From contig JAYTMT010000043.1 in assembly GCA_043728315.1 (NCBI GenBank), forward strand, positions 1-25,283: 25,283 nt of DNA, given 5' to 3'. This DNA is from JAAFIP01 sp043728315. GTDB lineage: Bacteria; Pseudomonadota; Gammaproteobacteria; Burkholderiales; Burkholderiaceae_C. A model generated the notes under the pieces. It worked only from the letters and a program-made list of their open reading frames with translations. It was not told the DNA's origin and made no database searches. Numbering within the stretch: position 1 is the stretch's first letter; each line of letters opens with the position of its first letter. Positions 1 through 7,192 of this stretch are shown in pieces. Made by a program: the position numbers and the translations under genes.

Positions 1-178
1 GCGCAAACAATCAGGGCGCTGGGCTGGTTTTTTTGAACAAATGGGGGATCAGAGTGTTCATCTGTCTGAGCCCGCAGGGCGAGTTATGAACACTCCCCCC
101 ATTTGTTCGAAAAAACAAGCTCCCCCGAAGGGGCCAGCGATCCGTTTGCGCGTTGGCACAGCGCTCGCTTAGCCGCAG
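1..178. repeat. Large palindromic MITE-like repeat, left copy (5' end cut by window edge)
   Basis: This is the same element as the one at 25077-25281, in the opposite orientation. Positions 144-178 are its 35-bp terminal repeat, with two differences from the right-end copy. GCGCAAAC at 1-8 pairs with GTTTGCGC at 144-151. Inside is a long stem: 28-61 (T-run, GAACAAATGGGGG, GTGTTCAT) pairs with 86-115, with a 4-base bulge. The loop carries a small hairpin at 70-80 (GCCC-GCA-GGGC). A further CCCC-GAA-GGGG hairpin lies near 122-133. No transposase or credible coding sequence is present, which fits a non-autonomous palindromic element. The left terminal repeat would extend beyond position 1. Confidence 0.85.
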
Positions 179-180
179 TA

Positions 181-335
181 GTGACCAAGCTGGGTATGAA
201 CCCTTCGACAAGCTCAGGGCGAACGGAGAAATAGTGACCAAGCATGGCATGAGCCCTTCGACAAGCCTAGGGCGCACGGGGAAACAGTGACCAAGCCGGG
301 CAAGTACCCTTGGACTAGCGCAGTTCGAGCGAAAA
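181..335. repeat. 53-bp tandem units carrying the CTTCGACAAGCTCAGGGCGA-type repeat
   Basis: Two clear 53-bp units at 181-233 and 234-286 both begin GTGACCAAGC and contain the TTCGACAAGC...AGGGCG...ACGG motif. A third, decayed unit starts at 287 and runs into the 3' end of the SDR gene at 338. Related units lie in inverted orientation at the right end (24935-25030). The motif is an imperfect palindrome seen widely in proteobacterial genomes. This tract and the palindromic element fill the gene-free stretch 1-337, where I see no RNA gene or credible coding sequence. Confidence 0.8.
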
Positions 336-337
336 GA

Positions 338-1168
338 TCAGTAAGTGCCCGGATAGCTGCCGCCATCAATCAGCACATTTTGCCCATTGATATAGCCCGC
401 ATGCTGGCTGCACAAAAACGCGCAGGTGGCGCCAAATTCGGCGGGTACGCCTAGGCGCTTGCCCGGTAGCTGGGCAATGCGGGCATCGCGCACTTCTTGT
501 ACTGATTTACCTGTGTTTTTAGATACAGCGGCAAAATTGCCAGCCAAGCGGTCGGTGTCAAAAATGCCCGGCAACAGGTTGTTAATCGTCACGCCCTTGG
601 CCGCAATCGCGCTGCGCGCCACGCCAGCTACAAAGCCAGTCAGGCCGCTGCGCGCGCCATTAGACAGGCCCAAAATATCAATCGGCGATTTAACAGCGCT
701 AGAGGTGATGTTGACAATGCGGCCAAAGCCGCGCGTGGCCATGCCGTCTACCGTGGCCTTGATCAGCTCAATGGGGGTGAGCATGTTGGCATCGATGGCG
801 GCCATCCACGCGGCGCGGTCCCATGTGCGGAAATCGCCTGTGGGCGGGCCCCCTGCATTGGTTACCACGATGTCAAAGGCCGTGCCCGGCCCGCCAGCTG
901 CGCCAAATACCGCAGCGCGGCCCGCTTCGGTGGTAATGTCGGCAGCTACGCTGATTACTGTAGGTTTTAAGGTTTTTGAGCCAGATGTCAGCGCCATTTG
1001 GTCATAGTCTGCACTTAATTTAGTAGCGGCTGCATGCAAAGCCTCGGCCCCACGCGCCACAATCAGCACATGCACGCCTTCGTTGAACAGCGCTTGCGCA
1101 CAACCAAAGCCCAGCCCCTTGCTCGCGCCGCAGACCAGCGCCCAGCGTCCTGTAATGCCTAAATCCAT
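338..1168 (-). CDS. SDR-fold protein lacking the canonical Tyr/Lys catalytic pair
   Basis: This 276-residue protein has a Rossmann nucleotide-binding motif (GASKGLG, residues 14-20) and the SDR NAG motif near 104-106. The catalytic Ser is at 156 (NITS). At the position of the usual Tyr, 13 residues later, there is Ser169, and the usual Lys is Arg173. It is therefore an atypical SDR, annotated in many genomes as a 3-oxoacyl-ACP-reductase-like protein. It may bind NAD(P) and catalyse by a different route, or not at all. The ATG at 1168 is preceded by AGAGG (minus strand, 8 bases upstream). The gene diverges from the catabolic operon across a palindrome-rich region and may share its control. Residues about 50-73 are encoded by one copy of the TGACGCTGACAT repeat and fall between helix and strand early in the fold. 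Confidence 0.9.
   Translation of the reverse strand: MDLGITGRWALVCGASKGLGFGCAQALFNEGVHVLIVARGAEALHAAATKLSADYDQMALTSGSKTLKPTVISVAADITTEAGRAAVFGAAGGPGTAFDIVVTNAGGPPTGDFRTWDRAAWMAAIDANMLTPIELIKATVDGMATRGFGRIVNITSSAVKSPIDILGLSNGARSGLTGFVAGVARSAIAAKGVTINNLLPGIFDTDRLAGNFAAVSKNTGKSVQEVRDARIAQLPGKRLGVPAEFGATCAFLCSQHAGYINGQNVLIDGGSYPGTY
950..1030 (-). repeat. TGACGCTGACAT dispersed repeat, copy 1 (inside the SDR gene)
   Basis: The core is at 985-996 and reads TGGCGCTGACAT on the minus strand. An AT-rich flank (TACTAAATTAAG) lies upstream and CTCAAAAACCTTAAAA downstream. The downstream flank matches the copy at 17780-17860 almost base for base. It is translated in frame as YDQMALTSGSKTLK, within an otherwise GC-rich gene. 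Confidence 0.85.
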
Positions 1169-1261
1169 AGTTATACCTCTTGCAAATAGATGGGGTGTAG
1201 GTTACCATTGTTCATGGATGAATCGGTGTTTCTATTGTAAAACACTCGCTTGCGTGCATCC

Positions 1262-1350
1262 GTCGGCAAAAATGCCGACAAAAATATCGGCAAGATGTTG
1301 GCAATAGTTTGCAAATGCGCCGACAAAATGTAGACAAGCAAGCCGACTTT
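1262..1350. promoter_or_regulatory. Candidate operator region between divergent SDR genes
   Basis: A perfect palindrome, GTCGGCA-AAAA-TGCCGAC, occupies 1262-1279. It is followed by half-site-like repeats (TCGGCA near 1286, GCCGACAAAAT near 1318, GCCGAC at 1342). The 1169-1376 gap separates a minus-strand SDR from the plus-strand catabolic operon. The local regulator encoded in the operon (IclR family, 3563-4420) is an obvious candidate to bind here. That assignment is inference, and no convincing -35/-10 pair could be fixed. Confidence 0.5.
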
Positions 1351-1376
1351 AGGCAATAAAATTTTTGGCATTTGGC

Positions 1377-2126
1377 ATGGCAACTACAGTTTTAGCAGGG
1401 CATCGGATTGTGATCACTGGCGCGGCGCGCGGGCTGGGTGAGGCCTTTGCGCGCGCGGCGCTGGAGGCGGGTGCGCGTGTGGTGATTGCCGATGTGTGGG
1501 CAGCGCGTGGGCAAGCGGCAGCGGCTGCCATGGGCGCTGGCGCGCATTTTGTGGAAATGGACGTGTCCAGCCGCAGCTCGGTCAATGCGGCCATGCAGCA
1601 GGCGCTGCAATGGTTAGGCGGGCTAGACGGCGTGGTGAACAACGCGGCGGTCACAGATTCGGGCGGCAAGCTGATGGCCGAGATCAGCGACGACACATGG
1701 GACCGCGTGATGGCGGTGAATGTGCGCGGCCCGTGGCTGGTAGCGCAGGCGGCGCATGCGGCACTCAAAGCATCGGGGCGTGGGCGCATGGTCAATCTGT
1801 CGTCAGACACCGCGCTGTGGGGCGCGCCCAAATTGTTGGCTTATGTGGCCAGCAAGGGCGCAGTGGCCGCCATGACGCGCAGCATGGCGCGCGAATGGGG
1901 GGCAGATGGCATCACAGTCAATGCCATAGCGCCAGGCTTGGTAGTGGGCGAGTCTACCGAATACGTCCCGCAGGCGAGGCAAGATTTTTATGCAGCTGGC
2001 AGAGCCATTGCGCGGGCGCAGCAGCCCAGCGATGTCAGCGCGGCCGTGGTGTTTTTGTTGTCAGAGACCAGTGGCTTTATCACGGGTCAGGTGCTGCCGG
2101 TCAACGGCGGTTTTGTGATGCATTGA
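1377..2126 (+). CDS. SDR family NAD(P)-dependent oxidoreductase
   Basis: This 249-residue classical short-chain dehydrogenase has the cofactor motif TGAARGLG (residues 14-21), NNAA near 88-91, catalytic Ser143, and Tyr156/Lys160 in YVASK. The C-terminal half has the usual NAIAPG and GQVLPVNGG elements. It probably oxidises an alcohol or reduces a ketone on a catabolic intermediate. The ATG at 1377 is chosen because the fold begins directly after it; the upstream TTG at 1365 adds four residues with no better ribosome site. No strong Shine-Dalgarno sequence precedes either start. It is the first gene of the operon, 10 bp ahead of the cupin gene. The substrate is unknown. Confidence 0.9.
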   Translation: MATTVLAGHRIVITGAARGLGEAFARAALEAGARVVIADVWAARGQAAAAAMGAGAHFVEMDVSSRSSVNAAMQQALQWLGGLDGVVNNAAVTDSGGKLMAEISDDTWDRVMAVNVRGPWLVAQAAHAALKASGRGRMVNLSSDTALWGAPKLLAYVASKGAVAAMTRSMAREWGADGITVNAIAPGLVVGESTEYVPQARQDFYAAGRAIARAQQPSDVSAAVVFLLSETSGFITGQVLPVNGGFVMH

Positions 2127-2136
2127 AGGACAAATA

Positions 2137-2718
2137 ATGGAAGCAGCGAACCAACCGATTTTTAATGAACGCGGCTTGATGGACTCGAACGCACCGCCCG
2201 AGGCCGTCATTCAGCAGACCATGCTGGCGCAAGAGGGGCAGGATTTTGAGGCTTGGATGGGCAGCCGCGTGGCGCGCTTTGCCACCCGCCAATACGACTG
2301 GAATGCCTTGAAATTTCAAGCCGACTACGACCCCAAATACCGCCGCGCCCAAATGCGCTATGTGGGCACGGGCGGCACCGGCGTGCAAAGCGACAACAAC
2401 ACCGTGCCCGTGGGGCATTTCACCTTTTCTACCATGGTGATTCCAGCGGGGCACGAGGGGCCAAGCCATATTCACTACGACGTAGAAGAAATATTCTTCA
2501 TACTGCGCGGCACGCTCAAAGTGGTGTGCGAAAAAGACGGCCAGCGCTGGGAAACCGTGCTCAAGGAGCGCGACCTCATCAGCGTGCCGCCGGGGGTGTA
2601 CCGCGAGGAGATCAACATTGGCGACGAAGACGCGCTGATGTGCGTGATGCTGGGCTCGCCCGCGCCTATTCGCCCAACCTACCCACCCGGCTCGCCATTG
2701 GCATCCCTTAAGCGCTGA
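2137..2718 (+). CDS. Cupin-domain protein
   Basis: This 193-residue protein has one cupin barrel, roughly residues 85-175. Motif 1 is clear (PSHIHYDVEEIFFILRG, with the HxH and Glu metal ligands). Motif 2 (SVPPGVYREEINIG) keeps the PPG turn but lacks the usual His, so any metal site would be incomplete or different. An N-terminal region of about 80 residues precedes the barrel. It could be a small dioxygenase, isomerase or binding protein acting on the operon's substrate. AAGGA lies before the ATG at 2137. It sits 10 bp after the SDR gene and 14 bp before the hydrolase gene. Confidence 0.85.
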   Translation: MEAANQPIFNERGLMDSNAPPEAVIQQTMLAQEGQDFEAWMGSRVARFATRQYDWNALKFQADYDPKYRRAQMRYVGTGGTGVQSDNNTVPVGHFTFSTMVIPAGHEGPSHIHYDVEEIFFILRGTLKVVCEKDGQRWETVLKERDLISVPPGVYREEINIGDEDALMCVMLGSPAPIRPTYPPGSPLASLKR

Positions 2719-2732
2719 AAAAAGGACTGGCC

Positions 2733-3566
2733 ATGGATCTGCTTGACACCCTAGAAGCAATGCCTGTGCGCCAGCAGATGCTGCCCGGCGGTGCCTTGCT
2801 GCGCTACCGTGAGGCGGGCAGCAAAGCAGCTGGTGCACCCGTGTTGGTGCTGCTGCATGGCATAGGCTCAGGCTCGGCCAGCTGGGTGCGCCAACTGGTG
2901 GCTGCAGACGGTGGCGCGCAGCGCGTGCTGGCTTGGGATGCGCCGGGCTATGCCGACAGCAGCGGCATCATGGCGCACAGCCCAAGTTCAGCGGATTACG
3001 CCGCACGTTTTTGGTTGTGGATGGATGCTTTGGAAGTGGACACAGTGCACTTGGTGGGCCATTCCTTGGGCTGCATCATGGCCGCGGGTGCCCTGCGTGC
3101 GCAGCCTGCACGCGTGCAGCGCCTGTGCTTGCTCGCGCCCGCACAGGGCTATGGCACTGGCACAGCCGAGCAGCGCGCCAAAATGTGCCAAGAGCGCTTG
3201 GGCACATTCACGCGGCTGGGCGCTAGCGGCATGGCTGCACTGCGCGCACCCGCCCTGCTGACACCCAGCGCCAGCAGCGGCGAACTGGACTTGGCCACGT
3301 TGATGATGTCCAGACTCAATCTAGATGGCTACACCAAGGCCACGCATTTGCTGGCCAATGCCGTGATTGCCAACGACCTAGTGGGCGCTACTTGCCCCAT
3401 CACCGTGGCCTGCGGCGACCAAGACACTGTCACCCCACCCAAGGCCTGCCAAGCCTTGGCCGACAAGCTGCAAGCACCCTACGTGAACCTGCCGCAAGCG
3501 GGGCATTTGTGTGCCGTGCAGGCGTGGACGCAGGTGAACCAACTGTTGGGATTGGGCAGCGTATGA
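2733..3566 (+). CDS. Alpha/beta-fold hydrolase
   Basis: This 277-residue protein has the complete hydrolase triad: nucleophile Ser111 in GHSLG, Asp231 in GDQDTVTPP and His258 in AGHLC. The oxyanion motif LLHGIGSG is at about 40-47. It resembles the MhpC/PcaD broad class, which hydrolyses meta-cleavage C-C bonds, lactones or esters. In this operon, next to an extradiol-type VOC protein and a Rieske oxygenase, a C-C or ester hydrolase in aromatic catabolism is plausible but unproven. AAAAAAGGA precedes the ATG. Its stop overlaps the start of the IclR gene (ATGA at 3563-3566), so the two are translationally coupled. Confidence 0.9.
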   Translation: MDLLDTLEAMPVRQQMLPGGALLRYREAGSKAAGAPVLVLLHGIGSGSASWVRQLVAADGGAQRVLAWDAPGYADSSGIMAHSPSSADYAARFWLWMDALEVDTVHLVGHSLGCIMAAGALRAQPARVQRLCLLAPAQGYGTGTAEQRAKMCQERLGTFTRLGASGMAALRAPALLTPSASSGELDLATLMMSRLNLDGYTKATHLLANAVIANDLVGATCPITVACGDQDTVTPPKACQALADKLQAPYVNLPQAGHLCAVQAWTQVNQLLGLGSV

Positions 3567-4420
3567 CCGTATTAGATGCACGCTATACCGTGCCAGCGCT
3601 GGAGCGCGGCATGGCCATTTTGGGGCAATTTAGCAGGAGCGACCGAGAACTGTCTGGCGCTGAGCTTGCGCGGCGTTTGAAGCTGCCGCGCGCCTCGGTG
3701 TTTCGGATGCTGCAAACCTTTGAGCAACTGGGTTTTGTGGAGCGCGTGGGCGATGGCAGCGACTACAAGCTCAGTCTGGGCGTGCTGCGCATGGGCTTTG
3801 AGTACATCGCCTCTATGGAGCTTACCGAGCATGGCCGGCCGTTGATTGATGCGCTGCGCGATGCAACTGGCTTTTCTGCCCACATTGTGGTGCGTGACAA
3901 ATGCGAGGTGGTGTTTGTGGCCAAAGCCACGGGCCGCAATGCCTTGTTCCATGCCGTGCAAGTGGGCGCTCGCTTGCCCGCGCATGCCACGGTGCTAGGG
4001 CGCATATTGCTTGGTGGCCAAAGCATGGCCAATTTGGCCGCGCTGTACAAAGACACCGAGTTGGTGGCTAAAACACCTGCTACACCCACCACCATCGCTG
4101 CACTCAAAGCACTGGTCGAGGCCGATGCCATGCGTGGCTGGGGCATCAGCCAAGGCGGATACGAATCGGGCATTTGCACCTTGGCAGCGCCGGTACTCAA
4201 TGATGTGCGCGATGTGATTGCAGCCGTGAGCATCACCGTGCCTGCGCAAAAAATAGCCCCAGAAAACGCCAAGCTGCTGGCCGCACAGGTGTGCGAAACG
4301 GCTTACCAACTGACATCGCGCATCAGCCACCAGCCGCATTTTGTAGCCCACAAGCCCGTGCAGCCAGCGGCAAGTCAGGCCGCCAAAACTGCGTCTCGAG
4401 TGCGCAAACCACTGGCCTAG
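3563..4420 (+). CDS. IclR family transcriptional regulator
   Basis: This 285-residue protein has an N-terminal winged helix-turn-helix (residues about 12-75: ELSGAELARRLKLPRASVFR, then QTFEQLGFVER). The C-terminal IclR effector-binding domain covers roughly 85-265. The start is set by the ATGA overlap with the hydrolase stop; an in-frame extension back to 3392 would lie wholly inside the hydrolase gene and is not credible. The regulator sits inside the operon it probably controls. The palindromes at 1262-1350 are candidate binding sites. The effector is unknown, presumably a pathway substrate or intermediate. Confidence 0.92.
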   Translation: MTVLDARYTVPALERGMAILGQFSRSDRELSGAELARRLKLPRASVFRMLQTFEQLGFVERVGDGSDYKLSLGVLRMGFEYIASMELTEHGRPLIDALRDATGFSAHIVVRDKCEVVFVAKATGRNALFHAVQVGARLPAHATVLGRILLGGQSMANLAALYKDTELVAKTPATPTTIAALKALVEADAMRGWGISQGGYESGICTLAAPVLNDVRDVIAAVSITVPAQKIAPENAKLLAAQVCETAYQLTSRISHQPHFVAHKPVQPAASQAAKTASRVRKPLA

Positions 4421-4492
4421 CCCTGCGCACTGTAACAACAAACTACCAGCCAACTGGCGATACAACGACACCCCCGAGCGAGCCGACACCGC

Positions 4493-6250
4493 ATGAGCAC
4501 CGAAACCACCACCGTAGGCGCACTGGTTGCCCGATTCTTAGAAGCCTGTGGCGTGCGCGCCGCATTTGGCGTGATCAGCATCCACAACATGCCGATACTA
4601 GACGCCATCCACACGCGCGGTGCCATTCGCTTTGTGAGCGCGCGCGGCGAGGCTGGCGCTTGCAACATGGCCGATGCCTATTCGCGCATCATGCGGTCTG
4701 AGGAAACTGGCAGTCTGGGTGTGTGCATCACCAGTACCGGCACAGGCGCTGGCAACGCCGCTGGCGCGCTGGTAGAGGCGCTCACTGCAGGCACACCGCT
4801 TTTGCACCTCACGGGCCAAATCGACAGCGACTACATCGACCAAGACTTGGGCTTTATCCATGAAGCCACGCACCAGCTGGCCATGCTGCAAGCGGTAGGC
4901 AAGGCGGCGTTTCGCATCCGCAACCCACACAGCGCGCTGGCCACCCTACGCGAGGCGGTGCGCATTGCCCACACAGCGCCCTGCGGGCCTGTGAGTATTG
5001 AAATACCGATAGACGTGCAAAGCATGCTGATGCCGCTGCCTGATGATATTACTCCGTATTTAATAGCAAACAATAGCCATTTGACGGTGACATCATCCCC
5101 AAATTTTATAAATTTAGTGGGAAAACTAAAAACTGCGAAGAAGCCGCTGCTGTGGCTGGGCGGTGGGGCGCGCGGCGCTGGCGCTGCGGTGCGGCGCTTG
5201 GTGGAACTGGGCTGGGGCGTGGTTACTTCGGTGCAAGGGCGCGGCGTGTTGGATGAAGACCATGCAGCCAATCTGGGCGCTTTTAACCTGCAAAAAGCCA
5301 GTGCCGCTTTGTATGCCCAGTGCGATGCCATGCTGGTGGTGGGCTCGCGCCTGCGCAGCAATGAAACCATGAAATACACGCTGGCGCTGCCTGCCAACAT
5401 CTACCGCATAGATGCCAACCCTTTGGCGCAAAATCGCGCCTACGAAAGCGAGGTGTTTGTGTGCGCAGATGCGACAGCGGCATTAACCGCTTTGGCCGAC
5501 GCGTTGGAGCAAGCAGCGCAAGCGGGCGCAGCGCAGATGGATGCCGCGTGGCAAAGCCAAGTGCAAGCCGCCCGCAGCGCAGCCGAGCAGCAGGTCGACG
5601 ATGGCTTGGGCGCCTATGTGCAGCTTAAAAACAGGCTGAATGCCGCCGTGGCCACGCACCTAGGCGGCCACTGCACATGGGTGCGCGACATCACGCTGTC
5701 CAACACCATGTGGGGCAACCGCAGCTTGGTGCTGCGCCACCCGCGCGCAGGCATCCACGCGCTGGGCGGTGGCATAGGCCAAGGCTTGGCCATGGGCGTG
5801 GGCGCAGCGGTGGCGGCAGAGCGTTTGAGACATCAATTTACAGAAAATAATGGCAATGTCAGCGTCATAACGTCATATATCGCTACAAAAACCATAGTAT
5901 TGTCGGGCGACGGTGGTTTTATGCTCAACGTGGGTGAGCTGGCCTGCGCGGTGCAAGAGCGTGCAGACATGCTGGTGATTGTGATGAACGATGGCGGCTA
6001 TGGCGTGATTAAAAACATACAAGACGCAGACTACGGCGCGCGCCACTGCTATGTAGATTTGCACACCCCTAACTTCGCCCAGCTGTGCGCCAGCATGGGC
6101 TGCGCGCATGTGCATCTGCGCGACCCTGCCGACTGCGACGCACTGCTGGCGCAGGCACTGGCACATAGCACCCCCGTGGTGCTAGAGGTGGACATGCAGG
6201 CTTGGGGCCCCTTTGCTGTGAAATTTGCGGGACCCGCGCGCAAGCACTGA
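4493..6250 (+). CDS. Thiamine-diphosphate-dependent enzyme (acetolactate synthase/benzoylformate decarboxylase type)
   Basis: This 585-residue protein has the three-domain ThDP layout. The N-terminal pyrimidine-binding domain has activating Glu53 (SARGEAGA). The central domain begins near residue 215 (KKPLLWLGGGA). The C-terminal domain has the GDG...N diphosphate/Mg motif (GDGGFMLNVGEL near 472-483, with NDGGYG about 28 residues later). The family decarboxylates 2-oxo acids or joins/cleaves C-C bonds; given the following aldehyde dehydrogenase, a decarboxylase or lyase releasing an aldehyde is a reasonable guess. A 72-bp gap separates it from iclR. Two AT-rich repeat copies in opposite orientations are translated within it, one in the linker before the central domain (residues about 184-215) and one just before GDGG (about 445-467). 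Both domain cores remain intact. Confidence 0.9.
   Translation: MSTETTTVGALVARFLEACGVRAAFGVISIHNMPILDAIHTRGAIRFVSARGEAGACNMADAYSRIMRSEETGSLGVCITSTGTGAGNAAGALVEALTAGTPLLHLTGQIDSDYIDQDLGFIHEATHQLAMLQAVGKAAFRIRNPHSALATLREAVRIAHTAPCGPVSIEIPIDVQSMLMPLPDDITPYLIANNSHLTVTSSPNFINLVGKLKTAKKPLLWLGGGARGAGAAVRRLVELGWGVVTSVQGRGVLDEDHAANLGAFNLQKASAALYAQCDAMLVVGSRLRSNETMKYTLALPANIYRIDANPLAQNRAYESEVFVCADATAALTALADALEQAAQAGAAQMDAAWQSQVQAARSAAEQQVDDGLGAYVQLKNRLNAAVATHLGGHCTWVRDITLSNTMWGNRSLVLRHPRAGIHALGGGIGQGLAMGVGAAVAAERLRHQFTENNGNVSVITSYIATKTIVLSGDGGFMLNVGELACAVQERADMLVIVMNDGGYGVIKNIQDADYGARHCYVDLHTPNFAQLCASMGCAHVHLRDPADCDALLAQALAHSTPVVLEVDMQAWGPFAVKFAGPARKH
5041..5140 (+). repeat. TGACGCTGACAT dispersed repeat, copy 2 (inside the ThDP enzyme gene)
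   Basis: The core at 5082-5093 reads TGACGGTGACAT. The flanks are strongly AT-rich: ATTACTCCGTATTTAATAGC upstream, and AAATTTTATAAATTTAG then AAAACTAAAAACTGC downstream. The upstream half matches the copies at 17780-17860 and 24648-24740. It is translated as SHLTVTSSP within a linker between enzyme domains. Confidence 0.85.
5830..5905 (-). repeat. TGACGCTGACAT dispersed repeat, copy 3 (antisense, same gene)
   Basis: The core at 5856-5867 is ATGTCAGCGTCA on the plus strand, so this copy lies opposite to the gene. On the minus strand it reads TACTATGGTTTTTGTAGC, then ATATATGACGTTATGACGC, then ATTGCCATTATTTTCTG, in line with the other copies. It is translated in the sense direction as NGNVSVITSYIATK just before the ThDP GDGG motif. 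Confidence 0.82.
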
Positions 6251-6264
6251 AGCGTTTGACTACC

Positions 6265-7185
6265 ATGCTTGACATTTGCCTCATAGGATACGGTGCCATT
6301 GGCACCAGTCTGCACGCGCGCCTGCTCGGCCATGCTGCCCTGCGCATCAGCCATGTGGTGGTGCGGCCAGAGCGGGTGCAGGCCGTGCAAGCGCAACTGG
6401 CGGCGCAAGATGCGGCATGGCGCAGGGCGCTCACAGCAGCTGTAGATTCAGCCGAAAATTTAGCCGCGCACCCAGTAGAACATACTGCCGCGCGTACCGC
6501 CGCACATTCAGCCCCGTACCCAGCCGTGGCGCAAGCGGTTAGCAGCGTGCCAGCCGATTGCCCTTTGGTGCTCGAATGCGCTGGCCACAGCGCCTTGCTA
6601 GCGCACGTGCTGCCTGCGCTGGCGCGCGGAGTGGAGTGCGCAGTGCTCTCGGTGGGTGCTCTGTCAGAGCTGGGTTTGCCCGAAAAACTGGCCAATGCCG
6701 CTGCGGCTGGCAAGACACAGGTGCATCTGCTCAGTGGTGCGATTGGCGGCATAGATGCCATTGCAGCGGCCAAGTTGGCAGGCTTAGACTCTGTGGTCTA
6801 CACGGGGCGCAAGCCACCCGCCGCGTGGGGGCTATCCGAAGCACAATTTAAAGAAAAAAAACGTGATGTCAGCGTCAAATCGTCCTGTGTCACTATTATT
6901 TTAGAAGCGTCAGCAAGGCAGGCCGCTGCGCAGTTTCCTAAAAATGCCAACGTGGCTGCCACCGTGGCCTTGGCGGGCTTGGGGCTCGATGCCACCCAAG
7001 TGCGCCTGCTGGCCGACGACGGAGCGACCGAGAACATCCATGAAATTGTGGCCACAGGCGCGTTTGGCAGCATGCGCCTAGAAATGCGCGGCAAGCCCTT
7101 GGCCGATAACCCCAAAACCTCGGCGCTCACGGTGCTCAGCGCCCTGCGCTTTTTGCACAACCGCGTTGCCAGCATCACGGTATGA
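6265..7185 (+). CDS. L-aspartate-dehydrogenase-like oxidoreductase
   Basis: This 306-residue protein has an N-terminal Rossmann motif (GYGAIGTSL) and signatures of the L-aspartate dehydrogenase (DUF108) family: SGAIGGIDAIAAAKLAGLDS, then GRKPPAAW, PKNANVAAT and, near the end, ENIHEIVATG with the family His, plus NPKTSALT. The family interconverts L-aspartate with iminosuccinate/oxaloacetate and ammonia using NAD(P). In catabolic operons like this, relatives may reduce or hydrolyse another imine. The ATG at 6265 is preferred over one at 6202, which would overlap the upstream gene by 49 bases. Two oddities: an Ala/His-rich stretch (residues about 62-92), and residues about 193-213 encoded by an antisense AT-rich repeat copy. 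Confidence 0.88.
   Translation: MLDICLIGYGAIGTSLHARLLGHAALRISHVVVRPERVQAVQAQLAAQDAAWRRALTAAVDSAENLAAHPVEHTAARTAAHSAPYPAVAQAVSSVPADCPLVLECAGHSALLAHVLPALARGVECAVLSVGALSELGLPEKLANAAAAGKTQVHLLSGAIGGIDAIAAAKLAGLDSVVYTGRKPPAAWGLSEAQFKEKKRDVSVKSSCVTIILEASARQAAAQFPKNANVAATVALAGLGLDATQVRLLADDGATENIHEIVATGAFGSMRLEMRGKPLADNPKTSALTVLSALRFLHNRVASITV
6840..6912 (-). repeat. TGACGCTGACAT dispersed repeat, copy 4 (antisense, in the AspDH-like gene)
   Basis: The core at 6866-6877 is ATGTCAGCGTCA on the plus strand. On the minus strand it reads AAATAATAGTGACACAGG, then ACGATTTGACGCTGACATCA and a T-run ending CTTTAAATTG, in the same order as other copies. In the sense direction it is read as RDVSVKSSC, the same frame (VSV) as copy 3. 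Confidence 0.8.
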
Positions 7186-7192
7186 ACACCCC

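Noticed and set aside
11..277. 88-codon open frame on the minus strand at the left end
   Set aside because: It lies wholly in the palindromic and tandem repeats (PFALSLSKG-type translation), a well-known false gene product of this repeat.
2026..2045. GATGTCAGCG match to the repeat core inside the SDR gene
   Set aside because: The flanks are GC-rich and the residues (DVSAAVVFL) are the ordinary SDR C-terminal motif, so this is chance.
3392..3562. N-terminal extension of the IclR regulator
   Set aside because: It would overlap the hydrolase gene by 57 codons in another frame, while the ATGA overlap at 3563 gives the standard IclR N terminus.
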